Positions 11,461 through 22,203 of a stretch of DNA of 64,000 nt are shown here, in pieces. The translations under genes and the position numbers were made by a program. Within the stretch, counting starts at the first letter, position 1; each line of letters starts with the position of its first letter. The DNA comes from Uloborus plumipes (lineage: Eukaryota > Arthropoda > Arachnida > Araneae > Uloboridae): the NCBI GenBank assembly GCA_038373865.1, contig JAXGGA010003896.1:1-64000 (forward strand), given 5' to 3'. The notes under the pieces are model-generated. The model was not told where the DNA came from and ran no database searches. It saw nothing but the letters and a program-made list of their open reading frames with translations.

Positions 11461-11925
11461 ATTGCTCCACCCCCCTTTGAGATATTGACACACAAATTGA
11501 ATCAGCACTTGTACTTAATAGGGTCTACCTATGGACCAATTTTCGTTTGATTCCGCCGGTTACTTCCTGAGATATAGCAGTCACCACCGCGCAGAACACG
11601 TGCGATTGCTCCACCCCCCTTGGAGATATTGACAAACAAATTGAATCAGCACCTGTACTCAGTAGGGTCTACCTATGGACCAATTTTCGTTTGATTCCGC
11701 CGGTTACTTCCTGAGATATAGCAATCACCCCCGCGCAGAACACGTGCGATTGCTCCACCCCCCTTGGAGATATTGACAAACAAATTGAATCAGCACCTGT
11801 ACTCAGTAGGGTCTACCTATGGACCAATTTTCGTTTGATTCCGCCGGTTACTTCCTGAGATATAGCACTCACTCCCGCGCAGAACACGTGCGATTGCTCC
11901 ACCCCCCTTGGAGGAATTCGCTAAA
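11461..11925 (+). repeat. Tandem array, ~144-bp period, in composite copy 1
   Basis: GATTGCTCCACCCCCCTT recurs at about 11460, 11605, 11749 and 11893. Each unit contains GGGTCTACCTATGGACC and TTCCTGAGATATAGCA. An inverted three-unit version lies at 10490-10800. Confidence 0.85.
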
Positions 11926-12505
11926 CAAAGTCAGGTGCACCAGTTCACATGGTGGTACATATGTGCAAAAATTTTTGTTCGATTTCATGCAGTAGTTTTT
12001 GCTCTAGCGCGGCCACAAAAACTGGTCACACACATACAGACTCACACACAGACAGACACACACACACACACACACACAGACAGACATTTTCCAAAAATGG
12101 TCGAAATGGACTCAGCGCACCTCAAAACGTGCAAATCCGTCAAAATTCGACATTCGAAAATTTTCACGAAACCAATACTTTCTTCTATATATTAGATATA
12201 GAAGAAAGTAAAAAATCGCTTTCACGCTATTTAATTATCAAAACAGCTGAAAACTTTCAGTGATTTGAAATTTTTAACTGTTGCCAATTTCTTTTTACTA
12301 ACAAATAAAATGTTTGCAATTAATCTAAACAAGCCTTTTGCAATGATTTCCAATTTCGCTCATTGATTCTGCATTTGCAGGGTTATTACGATAATTGGGA
12401 AATTGGAGCTGTTTCCAATTATTCGGGCGAGTACGTATTTTATTTTGTAACTGGAATTCAGAAGATAGATATAGAAAAAAGTTTCGTGACGGCCACGACA
12501 GCTAG

Positions 12506-13499
12506 TTTCGAAATTGTTTATTATTTTCAATTATTTATATTTCAATTGTTTATTATTTTCTCAAACTTTCAGCACCTTGCGCCAACTAAAGATGCCAACT
12601 TAGAACTTTTTCTTTATTTTTCCCCAATTGAGGCTACCAAATTATAACTTTTGAAAGAAACTGTTCGAGGCTGCTAAGCGCGGAGTTCGAAAACGAACAG
12701 TAACAGGTGTGTTTCGTTTTGTGAGAGGCAGTTTCAAAACATTACAAAGTGATTGTACTCACGTGTCTCGTGTCGTTCTTCCACCCGCCATTGTAGATGT
12801 AGCATCGATTACAATCGGTGAATCTCAGCTCTCCTTGCCCCTCCCTCTTATCCCCTCTCCATGATCCCGAGTAGACGGTCTTTTTGTGTTTCCAAATTTG
12901 AGTTCCGAAGCCTGAAAGGGGTTGCTACTGTCACATGATGCTTAAATACGCAAATGGTGTGAACAAGCGCCAATATGTACCTACTTGAAATATATTGGGT
13001 TTTTCAAAATTGTAATAGAACATAATTTTAGTCGCCTGTTTTGTAGAAGTTGTTCGAAAGAAAATTTAATATCTGGGTCAATCCATATGAAATCAACAAA
13101 TGGGCCGTGCCGCACCATTTTTAATTTCGATCAAATTTAGTAGAAAATATGTATACCCATATTCTGTACTCCTAAACTGTTTTTTTTTTCTCTAAAATTT
13201 TTTATTCTCGAGATATTGCATTTTTTTTGCTCCGCCGATGAGTAAAATTCGACATTTTTGATGTTTTTCCTAAGAGCTCTGGTAAATGTATTTAAATTGA
13301 CAGAGAGATCAAACATGACTTATTTTAAAGCTGAAAGAATGAACTTTGATTTGTGTATAAAAAGAAATGATATAAGTTAAGACTAAATGGAAATTTTCCG
13401 GGTTCAAATTGCGGTTGAAAAAGTGCCGTGTTAATCAGTTAGATTACCGGGAAAACAACAATAAACTATTTTTCACAAGCACAATTCGTCATGCATAAC
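12506..13499. other. Non-coding, no gene recognised
   Basis: AT-rich sequence with one GC-richer patch (12760-12900). No termini, splice-bounded exon or protein motif was recognised. Confidence 0.45.
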
Positions 13500-13733
13500 T
13501 TAGTGTACGGTTGCGGATCCAATGTTAAATTCTTTCTGTATTATTTGGTAGGTACAGCGATTATCATCCATTAAGATTTTCCGTTTGGCAGATACATGAT
13601 CCGAGATTACTGCTGACAGCAATCTACCTGTGCTGAGGCCGCAATTCTCTTCATCGCGAAGATAAATTGCTGCTTCGGCAAAATTCTTTAAACCATCAGA
13701 ATACAGTAAAAGGATATGGGAATTCATTGCCAA
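13500..13733 (-). pseudogene. Mariner-family transposase, HTH fragment
   Basis: The reading frame contains KRKILMDDNRCTYQIIQKEF then NIGSATVH. This is the second helix-turn-helix of a mariner transposase, where such proteins bind the terminal inverted repeat. The catalytic domain is absent next to it; the frame closes at a TAA right after the HTH. Upstream residues (DEENCGLSTGRL) may be the diverged linker. It is a short dead fragment. The degenerate fragment at 14640-15090 may belong to a related but separate insertion, because a hAT MITE lies between them. Confidence 0.55.
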
Positions 13734-13850
13734 ATGGTAATTGAAACCACTGAACGATTTCGTTTGTATTTAATTTCGCTTTAAAATCATGGAAAATCCT
13801 AACACGATAATGTTCTCACGTCAACTCCAGCATTTTCTCTTAGTCTAAAA

Positions 13851-14390
13851 CAGGGGTTCCCTAACTTTTTTGTTCCGTGGACCCCTTGCCTAGTTTTCGA
13901 ATTTCCCGTAGACCCCCTTCCTTGGGATCGTTCCAGAACTAATCAAGAATAGTAATAATATAACTCTGGCAATCTAAAACCGGGAATTAAATGGTTAAGC
14001 TCAAAATATTGATGTTCTAAAACTAAAACAACCAGATGACAACTTTCTAAAAGATTCAGTTTGACAGTTTTACTGCGGAGTAAAAAAAAAAAATAAAATT
14101 TAGGGTAAAAGAAAAGAGATGAAGAGAAAAACATAACATTTTTATGCATACTTTCATAAAAATAATGCACAAAACTTAAATCAGCTAATATTCTTACATA
14201 GAGTAGGTGTATAGGTGTACAAGGAAAAAAAGAAGACTGCTTTAAGTGGAACAGAGTGAATTTGGTGCATCAACAAAAGGACCCCTATTTGCATCTTGTG
14301 GACCCCCAATTTTTTCTTTCCTTAATATGGACCCCATCCAAACTCCGGGGGACCCTTGGAGGTCCACGTGGGCTACTTTGGGAACCACTG
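13851..14390. mobile_element. hAT-like MITE (CAGGGGTTCCC...GGGAACCACTG)
   Basis: Ends are CAGGGGTTCCCTAACTTTTT and CTACTTTGGGAACCACTG. Both subterminal regions contain GGACCCC-type words. The flanking 8-mers GTCTAAAA and GTCACGCT do not match, so the target duplication has decayed or a boundary differs. The centre is AT-rich. Confidence 0.7.
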
Positions 14391-14639
14391 GTCACGCTAA
14401 AGAACTTGAACTAAGTCAGTTAAAATCGTTTGCAGTGTTAAATATAGCCCTAGCTTTGACAATTTGTATGCTTTCTGCCTAGGCAACTACAGAAAAATTT
14501 CTCAAAGCGATTGGATATATCTACAAGTATTAGGGTAGTAGCTCAAATGAAAAGGTACCCAACGACACTGTAAGTATAAATGAAGATTTTAATAGAAGTA
14601 CATTCACTATAGGCCTGAGCACCAGCACTTCCACTAATT

Positions 14640-15090
14640 AACTAACCGAAGAAAACATTGTTCCCTGAATTTCTGTGGCCGTGAAAGCCAGTTCTTTCCA
14701 GTATTCTTGAGTATGTCGTCTGAAATGCAGCGCTTCCCTTTCAGATACTTTTCAAAGGACCAAAGACTTGGATATCATAGGGTGACATGTCCGGGCTATA
14801 GGGCGGACAGTCAAGCTTCTTCTGTTTAAATTTGGCAGGTGTCACGTGGAAAACCCTGGAGACATGTGAACACGCATTATCATGGAGTAGAACCACACCC
14901 TTCTTGAGTAGCTCCAGTCTTATGTTCTTGATGAATCTGCGTATGTTTTGGAGAATCTCACGATATACATTGGATTAATGGTTCCTTCATCTGGATGACA
15001 CCTTCCGCTGTAAGAAATCGGACAATGCATCTCTGCTCTTTAGTCATCGAATTTTGCAAGCTGAACGACATCCTGTCCCCCCACGCACTA
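14640..15090 (-). pseudogene. Mariner transposase remnant, internally deleted and frameshifted
   Basis: Read on the minus strand from about 15060, pieces appear in different frames. TKEQRCIVRFLTAEGV resembles the first helix-turn-helix; YREILQNIRRFIKN follows; then LLHDNACSHVSRV holds the catalytic Asp motif (HDN); then PPYSPDMSPYD, the conserved motif before the third acidic residue. Spacing between the first and second blocks is far too short for a complete protein, so the DNA-binding linker and first catalytic Asp region are missing. Frame changes and stops separate the blocks. This is a non-functional relic of a mariner-like element. Confidence 0.7.
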
Positions 15091-15510
15091 CCGCGTCAAC
15101 TGGACTGCGCTCGTTGTAACAGCTTCCAATCTCTTCTACCCATGCGAGCTTCTGCGCATGATATCCCCCTGGATGCCTCGCTATGTTCTCCCATAGCGAC
15201 ATGCGTAAATTGTTTACGTTGTAGCGACCTTTGGTACCTTTTCATTTGAAAACCCCTGATATATGACAACTTTAGAATTTAGAAAAAGATTTGTTATGTG
15301 GAAGAGAGGAACTTATAAGAGCTTAATTTAGGCTTATGTACTGAAAAAAGAAGAATATCAAACAGTGGCAAGAAAAAATTATGTCCTCCATTTAAAAAGC
15401 AGAATAAGATATAATGATATATCAGAAAGTTCATTGAATAAACAAAAATATTAATCTATAGACAAAAATATTAATCTATTAATTACATCTATGTTTAATT
15501 TAAAAAGATC
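15091..15510. other. Short non-coding interval
   Basis: Nothing recognised apart from a small repeated phrase (ACAAAAATATTAATCTAT, twice) at 15443-15480. Confidence 0.45.
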
Positions 15511-17382
15511 TTTTTACTTTCTTCTATATCTATTATATAGAAGAAAGTATTGGTTTCGTGAAAATTTTCGAATGTCGGATTTTGACGGATTTGCACGTTT
15601 TGAGGTGCGCTGAGTCCATTTCGACCATTTTTGGAAAATGTCTGTCTGTGTGTGTGTGTGTGTGTGTCTGTCTGTATGTGAGTCTGTATGTGTGTGACCA
15701 GTTTTTGTGGCCGCGCTAGAGCAAAAACTACTGCATGAAATCGAACAAAAATTTTTTCACATATGCACCACCATGTGAACTGGTGCACCTGACTTTGTTT
15801 AGCGAATTCCTCCAAGGGGGGTGGAGCAATCGCACGTGTTCTGCGCGTGGGTGATTGCTATATCTCAGGAAGTAACCGGCGGAATCAAACGAAAATTGGT
15901 ACCAAGGTAGACCCTACCGAGGACAGGTGCTGATTCAATTTGCGTGTCAATATCTTGAAGGGGGGTGGAGCAATCGCATGTGTTCTGAGCGGGAGTGATT
16001 GCTATATCTCAGGAACTAACAGGCGGAATCAAACGAAAATTGGGCCATAGGTAGACCCTATTGAGTACAATTGCTGATTCAATTTGTGTGTCAATATCTC
16101 AAAGGGGGGTGGAGCAATCAAAAGTGCTTATTTTGTCATTGCACCTACTGTATCTCGAGAAATATTGCTGAGATTTGAATGAAATTTGGAATAACACTAA
16201 CCCAATAAGGAAGCAAGCATCGATTAAATTTTGGCGCCAATCGCCCCAGGGGGAGGGTGGGGTGATTTTTGCGCTTAGTCAACAATGCGAAAAATCAATT
16301 CATTAACTAGCTGTCGTGGCCGTCACGAAACTTTCTTCTATATCTATCTTATGAATTCCGGTTACAAAATAAAATACGTACTCGGCCGAGTAATTGGAGA
16401 CAGCTCCAATTTCCCAATTATCGTAATAACCCTGCAAATGCAGAATCAATGAGCGAAATTGGAAATCATTGCAAAAGCCTTGTTTAGATAAATTGCAAAC
16501 ATTTTATTTGTTAGTAAAAAGAAATTGGCAACAGTTAAAAATTTCAAATCATTGAAAGTTTTCAGCTGTTTTGATAATTAAATAGCGTGAAAGCGATTTT
16601 TTAATGAATTAATTTTTCGCATTGTTGACTAAGCGCAAAAATCACCTCACCCTCCCCCTGGGGCGATTGGCGCCAAAATTTAATCGATGCTTGCTTCCAT
16701 ATTGGGTTAGTGTTATTCCAAATTTCATTCAAATCGCAGCAATATTTCCCGAGATACAGTAGGTGCAATGACAAAATAAGCACTTTTGATTGCTCCACCC
16801 CCCTTTGAGATATTGACACACAAATTGAATCAGCACTTGTACTCAATAGGGTCTACCTATGGACCAATTTTCGTTTGATTCCGCCGGTTACTTCCTGAGA
16901 TATAGCAGTCACCACCGCGCAGAACACGTGCGATTGCTCCACCCCCCTTGGAGATATTGACAAACAAATTGAATCAGCACCTGTACTCAGTAGGGTCTAC
17001 CTATGGACCAATTTTCGTTTGATTCCGCCGGTTACTTCCTGAGATATAGCAATCACCCCCGCGCAGAACACGTGCGATTGCTCCACCCCCTTGGAGATAT
17101 TGACAAACAAATTGAATCAGCACCTGTACTCAGTAGGGTCTACCTATGGACCAATTTTCGTTTGATTCCGCCGGTTACTTCCTGAGATATAGCACTCACT
17201 CCCGCGCAGAACACGTGCGATTGCTCCACCCCCCTTAGAGGAATTCGCTAAACAAAGTCAGGTGCACCAGTTCACATGGTGGTACATATGTGCAAAAATT
17301 TTTGTTCGATTTCATGCAGTAGTTTTTGCTCTAGCGCGGCCACAAAAACTGGTCACACACATACAGACTCACACACAGACAG

Positions 17383-17413
<31 letters not shown>

Positions 17414-17836
17414 GACATTTTCCAAAAATGGTCGAAATGGACTCAGCGCACCTCAAAACGTGCAAATCCGTCAAAATTCGACATTCGAAAATTTTCACGA
17501 AACCGATACTTTCTTCTATATATTAGATATAGAAGAAAGTAAAAAATCGCTTTCACGCTATTTAATTATCAAAACAGCTGAAAACTTTCAGTGATTTGAA
17601 ATTTTTAACTGTTGCCAATTTCTTTTTACTAACAAATAAAATGTTTGCAATTAATCTAAACAAGGCTTTTGCAATGATTTCCAATTTCGCTCATTGATTC
17701 TGCATTTGCAGGGTTATTACGATAATTGGGAAATTGGAGCTGTTTCCAATTATTCGGGCGAGTACGTATTTTATTTTGTAACTGGAATTCAGAAGATAGA
17801 TATAGAAGAAAGTTTCGTGACGGCCACGACAGCTAG
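15511..17836 (+). mobile_element. Helitron-like inverted composite, copy 2
   Basis: Nearly identical to 10187-12505 over its full length, with the same A|TC start and CTAG|T end. Outside these points the flanks differ (GTTTAATTTAAAAAGA left, TTTTAAATATCTC right). The microsatellite lengths differ slightly from copy 1, and one C is lost in a poly-C run near 17089. Recent transposition or retention of young copies is implied. Confidence 0.7.
16789..17255 (+). repeat. Tandem array, ~144-bp period, in composite copy 2
   Basis: Four units equivalent to those at 11461-11925. Confidence 0.8.
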
Positions 17837-18540
17837 TTTTAAATATCTCATCATCGGAAACATCCTTTGAATGCTACATCGCTCCTGTTTTTTTCCCGAC
17901 AAAACTGAATTTTTTTAAAACTAAAATTGTGATTATCCTGTGTGTGGGGGGGGGGGGGGATTGAAAATAAAATGCCCTGCCAGATTTTAAAAATAAATTA
18001 TTTTCAACTGAAAATGCATAACTTAAAAGAATGATAAATCAATAGATTGATTGGACTCGTGAAAGGAACTTTTTCAGATCAAAATATCACACAATAACAT
18101 GTGAAACAATAGAACCGAAACTGGAAATGAAAGATTAGTTCAGTTATAAGCATGTTCCGATAAACTTGTTATTTGCATAACCAGCGGGTGACCGAGCTCC
18201 GCTCGAGGAAAACAGGTATCGAAGCTAACTCGAAGATTTAAATTTTCAATTGTGATTTATCAAAACAATACATGCCATAAGAAAATTTGTGAAACCATTG
18301 GTGAAAAGATAACCGGTTAAAGTGCACCACTGTAAACTATTCTAAACAAAGTTAGAGTTTGGAAAGGGAACTATTCTATACAAAGAATAAGTTTGAAAAG
18401 TCATAGGAAATAAAATGTAATTGATAATAAAAAAAAGCTATACAATTAAAGAAATGGCACAAAGTGAGCAGTATAAAGATTGAAGTGTGTTGAAGTTCAA
18501 TATTGACAAATTTATTTAGAAAAACCAAACCTCGTGATTC
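17837..18540. other. Non-coding with a poly-G tract
   Basis: The tract TGTGTGTGGGGGGGG lies near 17940-17960. The words GGGTGACCGAGCTCCGCTCGAG near 18185 resemble GC-rich ends of small interspersed elements, but no boundaries were resolved. Confidence 0.4.
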
Positions 18541-18545
18541 CTCGT

Positions 18546-18640
18546 GGCCAAAACCCCCAGACCCCCAAGTTTACCGGAGTTAATTAATTCTGGGGCGATT
18601 TTCGACTTTGCAACCATTCCTCGTATTACCCCTAACGTGT
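18546..18640 (+). repeat. Interspersed repeat Y, copy 1
   Basis: The segment from TGGCCAAAACCCCCAGACCC through GGGGCGATTTTCGAC to TCGTATTA recurs at 19690-19790. Copy 2 ends TCGTATTATAGTATAGGAT, a tail seen in non-LTR-type or SINE-like repeats. Confidence 0.65.
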
Positions 18641-19144
18641 ACCCAGGGGACCGAGTCCGCTCGCTTAAAAAAAAAGAGATTTGGAAACTCGTGTTTTTTT
18701 CTAAAGTGCGAAGTACTTATTTAGATAAACTTGAAACGCATTTTTGAGCCTTTGGTTGCAATTACGCATTCAAAACAGCCGTAATTTATTTAAAAAAACA
18801 CAACCCTGTTTAATCCATGCTCACTGTAAAATCACACCTAATTTCATTTCATTTGGCGGCGAAGGGGCGGGAGGGGTTGATGAGAATGGAAGCAGAGTCC
18901 AAGTTCTCCAGTACGCATTTGGTTCCAGTTGGTTTTGACTTTCACTTCATTTCACACTCCAGGTCTCCCCCCCCCCGTACATACTACAACTCGCTTTTTA
19001 ACCGGGATGGGGCCCTGAAGAGCGCTCTGTTCATTTTTAACCAGGCCCCTTGGCCCAGCACACCCCAGAGGTTTCGTTTCACTTGGAGGATTTTGTGACC
19101 ACGAACATTAATGAACCACCATTAATGAAGACGGTGGATCTTTG

Positions 19145-19219
19145 ATCGGCGGCTAAATGATCGACCCGAGACCCTCCGGTTACGAGTCCGACGACTAACC
19201 GATTGGACAACCGCGGCCT
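19145..19219 (-). repeat. tRNA-like head of a probable SINE (Thr-CGT-like)
   Basis: On the minus strand, CCAATCGGTTAGTCGTCGGA resembles a tRNA D-arm/A-box. ACTCGTAAC sits where the anticodon loop would be, and GGTCTCGGGTCGATC resembles the B-box/T-loop. Stem pairing is imperfect, so a functional tRNA is unlikely; a tRNA-derived SINE or tRNA pseudogene fits better. Confidence 0.45.
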
Positions 19220-19221
19220 CA

Positions 19222-19468
19222 GGCCCCTATATAGACGAGCCGACGCATCAAGATTACCACTTAGGATCCAGCGCGTGTGTGAGTATTGTCTTTTCTGGCC
19301 AGTTATCGATTTTTGGTAACTTTTTACGTAAATTAACAAAGCTTGGCAATCTCCCGAAACTTTGCTCTGGTAACCCTGAAAAACAATGAAAAATAAAAGT
19401 GAAAGTTAATGAGTTGGATCCAAAGTGGTGAAACTTAAGCTTGATGCGTCGGCCTGTCTATATAGCGG
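19222..19468. repeat. Inverted-repeat unit (~30-bp ends)
   Basis: CTATATAGACGAGCCGACGC at the left is mirrored by GCGTCGGCCTGTCTATATAG at the right. GGATCCA words extend the symmetry inward. It abuts the tRNA-like head, so both may be parts of one element. Confidence 0.6.
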
Positions 19469-19689
19469 CCCATACCCAATTCTAACTTTATTTTGATCGA
19501 TCTCTTTTAAATTTCAAAAACAATAACAATTCTAACGTGTTGCCAAAAATTATTTGCCGAAACATGAAACAGTATAACAATAAGAGTAATCATAAAGAAA
19601 ATGGCGTAGTAAGAAATCTTCTCAAACTTTTAATGAATCCTATCTGTAACTCCGAACTTTTCGACCGTAGCGCTTCAAAACCGGCCCCA

Positions 19690-19795
19690 ATCGATTCCCC
19701 GTGGCCAAAAACCCCAGACCCCCAAGTTTACCGGAGTTTATTAATTCCGGGGCGATTTTCGACGTGACAAACATCTCTCGTATTATAGTATAGGA
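19690..19795 (+). repeat. Interspersed repeat Y, copy 2
   Basis: Second copy of 18546-18640, ending in the TATAGTATAGGAT tail. Confidence 0.65.
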
Positions 19796-19934
19796 TAACT
19801 GAATATCAGTCGTATCACATCTAAGTCACGCTGCTTTTGATAGTAGCTTGTACATTCGCAAAAAATTTCGGCATGTTTATTGTCATCCGGAAAAATCCAT
19901 TTCGAATAAAAAAATGCATTTAGAAAATAAAAAA

Positions 19935-20597
19935 TCTGGTATGGACCCCACACTACTTCCTTTTACGAGTAAATTTCTTAGTAGTTGTTTTAAGTGTTAA
20001 AAAAAGTCCTTGGAGTGAGCAAGGTAACAATTCAAATATTTACTCCCCTAATCTGCCACGAAACAGTGCAAAAAATATTTTACAATGGTTAATTTTCTAA
20101 ATATTGATGATTTTAATATCATTCAGTGAATTTTTCGCAAAATATCGCCAATAGCGCCAAGTTGAACCCAAATTCAAAAAATAATTTTTCCGCTAAATTT
20201 GTCGCCAACTTGGCGATATGTCGCCAAGTTGACGTCAAACACTTGGCGACCAAACGCTTGGCGACCAAACGCTTGGCGACATATCGCCAAGTGGTCGCGC
20301 CAATTCATATCACTTGAGTCTGCATTGAAATTAACACTGATTTACCCCAAAAAGGGTAAAACACCCGCTTGGGAACATTCGAATGCAACCACAAGGGGAG
20401 GTGCACAACTAAACCATCCTCAGAGCCTACATACCAAGCTAGAAGCTTCTACGGCGTATAGTTTTTGAGTTATGCGACACACATATGCACATACATCCGC
20501 ACATCGGGGGTGAGCAAAATCAAAATTTAGACTCAAATTTGACTGATTTTTTTTCGCGATCACAATACTTCCTTTACTACGTAAAAGGAAGTAAAAA
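19935..20597 (+). mobile_element. TTGGCGA-rich non-autonomous element, copy a
   Basis: It begins A|TCTGGTATGGACCCCACAC and ends in the palindrome ACTTCCTTTACTACGTAAAAGGAAGT followed by a short A run. Between lie clustered TTGGCGA / TCGCCAA words and a 15-bp variable repeat. Copies b (25922-26779) and c (26850-27495) share the right end. Copy a lacks about 125 bp present in b and c near its right side. No coding capacity is seen; superfamily unassigned. Confidence 0.7.
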
Positions 20598-20828
20598 TAA
20601 ATTAAAGGTTGCAAATTATTTGTCTCAAATATTAAAAGCAATATGCTGAAATACTAAATTAAGAGAAAAATTAAATTTTATAGCAAAAATTATCAGAAAT
20701 ATTTTGTAAACTTTATGTGCGAACAATTACTCTTCGCTCAATCAGAATTTTCAAATATTTATAGAAGAAAAGGTAATTTAATGTTGCTTCGTGGGTTCAA
20801 AAGCATCCCTTTTGATAGCTCTAAGTCA

Positions 20829-20925
20829 GGGTTTCCCAAAGTGCGGTCCGCGGACCCCTGAGGGCCCGAGAGTTCACACCAGGAGGGGGGGGGTCGTGGT
20901 GCTACAACCTGCTAAAAAGTGAAAA
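20829..20925 (+). mobile_element. Solo hAT-like end
   Basis: CAGGGTTTCCCAAAGTGCGG followed by TCCGCGGACCCCTGAGGG is a typical hAT terminal sequence. A matching opposite end was not found nearby, so this is a truncated copy. Confidence 0.55.
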
Positions 20926-21942
20926 ATAAGTAAAAATAATTGGAATCGATTCAATCAGAGCCAAGAATGGATCCAGAAAATTTTCTTCCTTTTCTATGCA
21001 ACTGGTTTGACTAATCACATAGAATTCGGACTTCAATGCAGAAACATTTCCGGGGTAGAACCAAAAAACCTTCTTTTCCCTCAACTTTGTCAAAACTTAT
21101 GTGAAATTGCCTTTTTAGAACTTCAATATCGAAAAATTACCGGTGAAGAGTATCGAAAAATTACAGCCCTGAGGGTTGATCGCTCCTCCCTTGTATCCGT
21201 CTCTAATCAAAACGAGGTATATAAGCGCCGGAAAGTGGTGTACCAAAGCCACATGGAGAGGAGCTCCTTTCTAGGGGCGTTTGGTGTACTTGTATCCCCT
21301 TGGCTTAAAAAAAAAAAAAAAAAACTGCTATTTTTTTGTAAAAAATTCTTTTTCGTAACAGAGAATTGTTTTGCTATTTGTTTCAACTAAGAAATGTTTT
21401 TTGTCTAATTTTTTAGGTTTTTTTTATTTATTTACTTTTTTTTTTTATTTCTTTTTTTAGGGGCACACTCCTGAGTCTGATTCTCCCGGTGCCCATGACG
21501 AAGTACTTGAGGAGTTATCGACAAAGAAAATTACAATCTTTTTGGTTTCTTGTCCAGCCTGAACTTAGAGATTCAAAGCCAAGTGGCCAGTCAGTGGATT
21601 TCCGAAATACAGAAAATTGTGAGCTCCCATGTTTGATAATAAAGTTTCATGTAAAATATTCTTTGAATATTCGTTTGTGTTTGAGTACTCTCGGCAAAAT
21701 TATATCCCTTGTACACTTCGTATCGACGAGAGCCCAGGGATCTTAATTTAATGGGTGGGGAACTGAGCGTCGAAATTCTCTGACATTCAGGACTAGTTGT
21801 GGGACGCTCCCCTCCCCCTGAAATATTTCGTGTTTCAAATTCAAATTGGTCTCAAATCACCTTTCTTTTAATGAGTTCCCCTACATTTTGAGATATTTTT
21901 ACGATGCATTATGCCACCTTTCATATCTTCATTCATATATAC

Positions 21943-21974
<32 letters not shown>

Positions 21975-22038
21975 TTTTTTTACTTTAACACGAAAGTGAA
22001 TTAATAATTGATTGTTTCTGAAAATTTCACAAGCTTCA
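20926..22038. other. Low-complexity and repeat-derived interval
   Basis: The text 20942-21200 (ATGGATCCAGAAAATTTTCTT, ATTTCCGGGG) resembles 34395-34650 and so is repeat-derived rather than a gene. Poly-T tracts lie at 21417-21460. An (AT)n microsatellite lies at 21941-21975. No supported coding region. Confidence 0.5.
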
Positions 22039-22202
22039 TGTAAGATATTATCATTTAACTGTAACTGTAAAGTATTAACGTGTAACTGTATTTGTAACTG
22101 TATGACATGTAAATAATAAACCAGTAACCTCTCACGCAGAACAGCGTGGTTCTTGTGTTACATTAATTGACTAGACATCAATTATCTAGCCAAAACACGA
22201 CA
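22039..22202 (+). repeat. 5' LTR (164 bp)
   Basis: Starts TGTAAGATATTATC and ends AAAACACGACA, giving the usual TG...CA. AATAATAAACC near 22113 may supply a polyadenylation signal. Confidence 0.92.
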
Positions 22203-22203
22203 G

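Larger units (their letters stand above)
10187..12505 (+). mobile_element. Helitron-like inverted composite, copy 1
   Basis: The left boundary is A|TCTTTTTACTTTCTTC and the right is CGTGACGGCCACGACAGCTAG|T. A 5' TC, a 3' CTAG preceded by a short GC hairpin (CGTG...CACG), and insertion between A and T are Helitron end features. Internally, a TG microsatellite plus three ~144-bp repeats (left) is repeated inverted (right, CA microsatellite plus four repeats). A 290-bp block occurs in opposite orientations at 10978-11270 and 12207-12505. The second copy at 15511-17836 has identical ends but unrelated flanks. There is no Rep/helicase ORF; the ~95-codon ORFs are repeat sequence. Confidence 0.7.

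Noticed and set aside
11461..11925. CRISPR-like regular spacing
   Set aside because: Units are ~144-bp contiguous tandem repeats without distinct spacers, in an animal genome.
10187..17836. Simple segmental duplication as the origin of the two 2.3-kb copies
   Set aside because: Similarity stops abruptly at the same A|TC and CTAG|T points and the flanks are unrelated.
19145..19219. Functional tRNA-Thr gene
   Set aside because: Acceptor and anticodon stems do not pair properly, so it was called a SINE-like head instead.
21007..21390. 127-codon plus-strand ORF as a gene
   Set aside because: Its first part overlaps a repeat also present near 34480-34650, and it ends in a poly-A-encoded Lys run.
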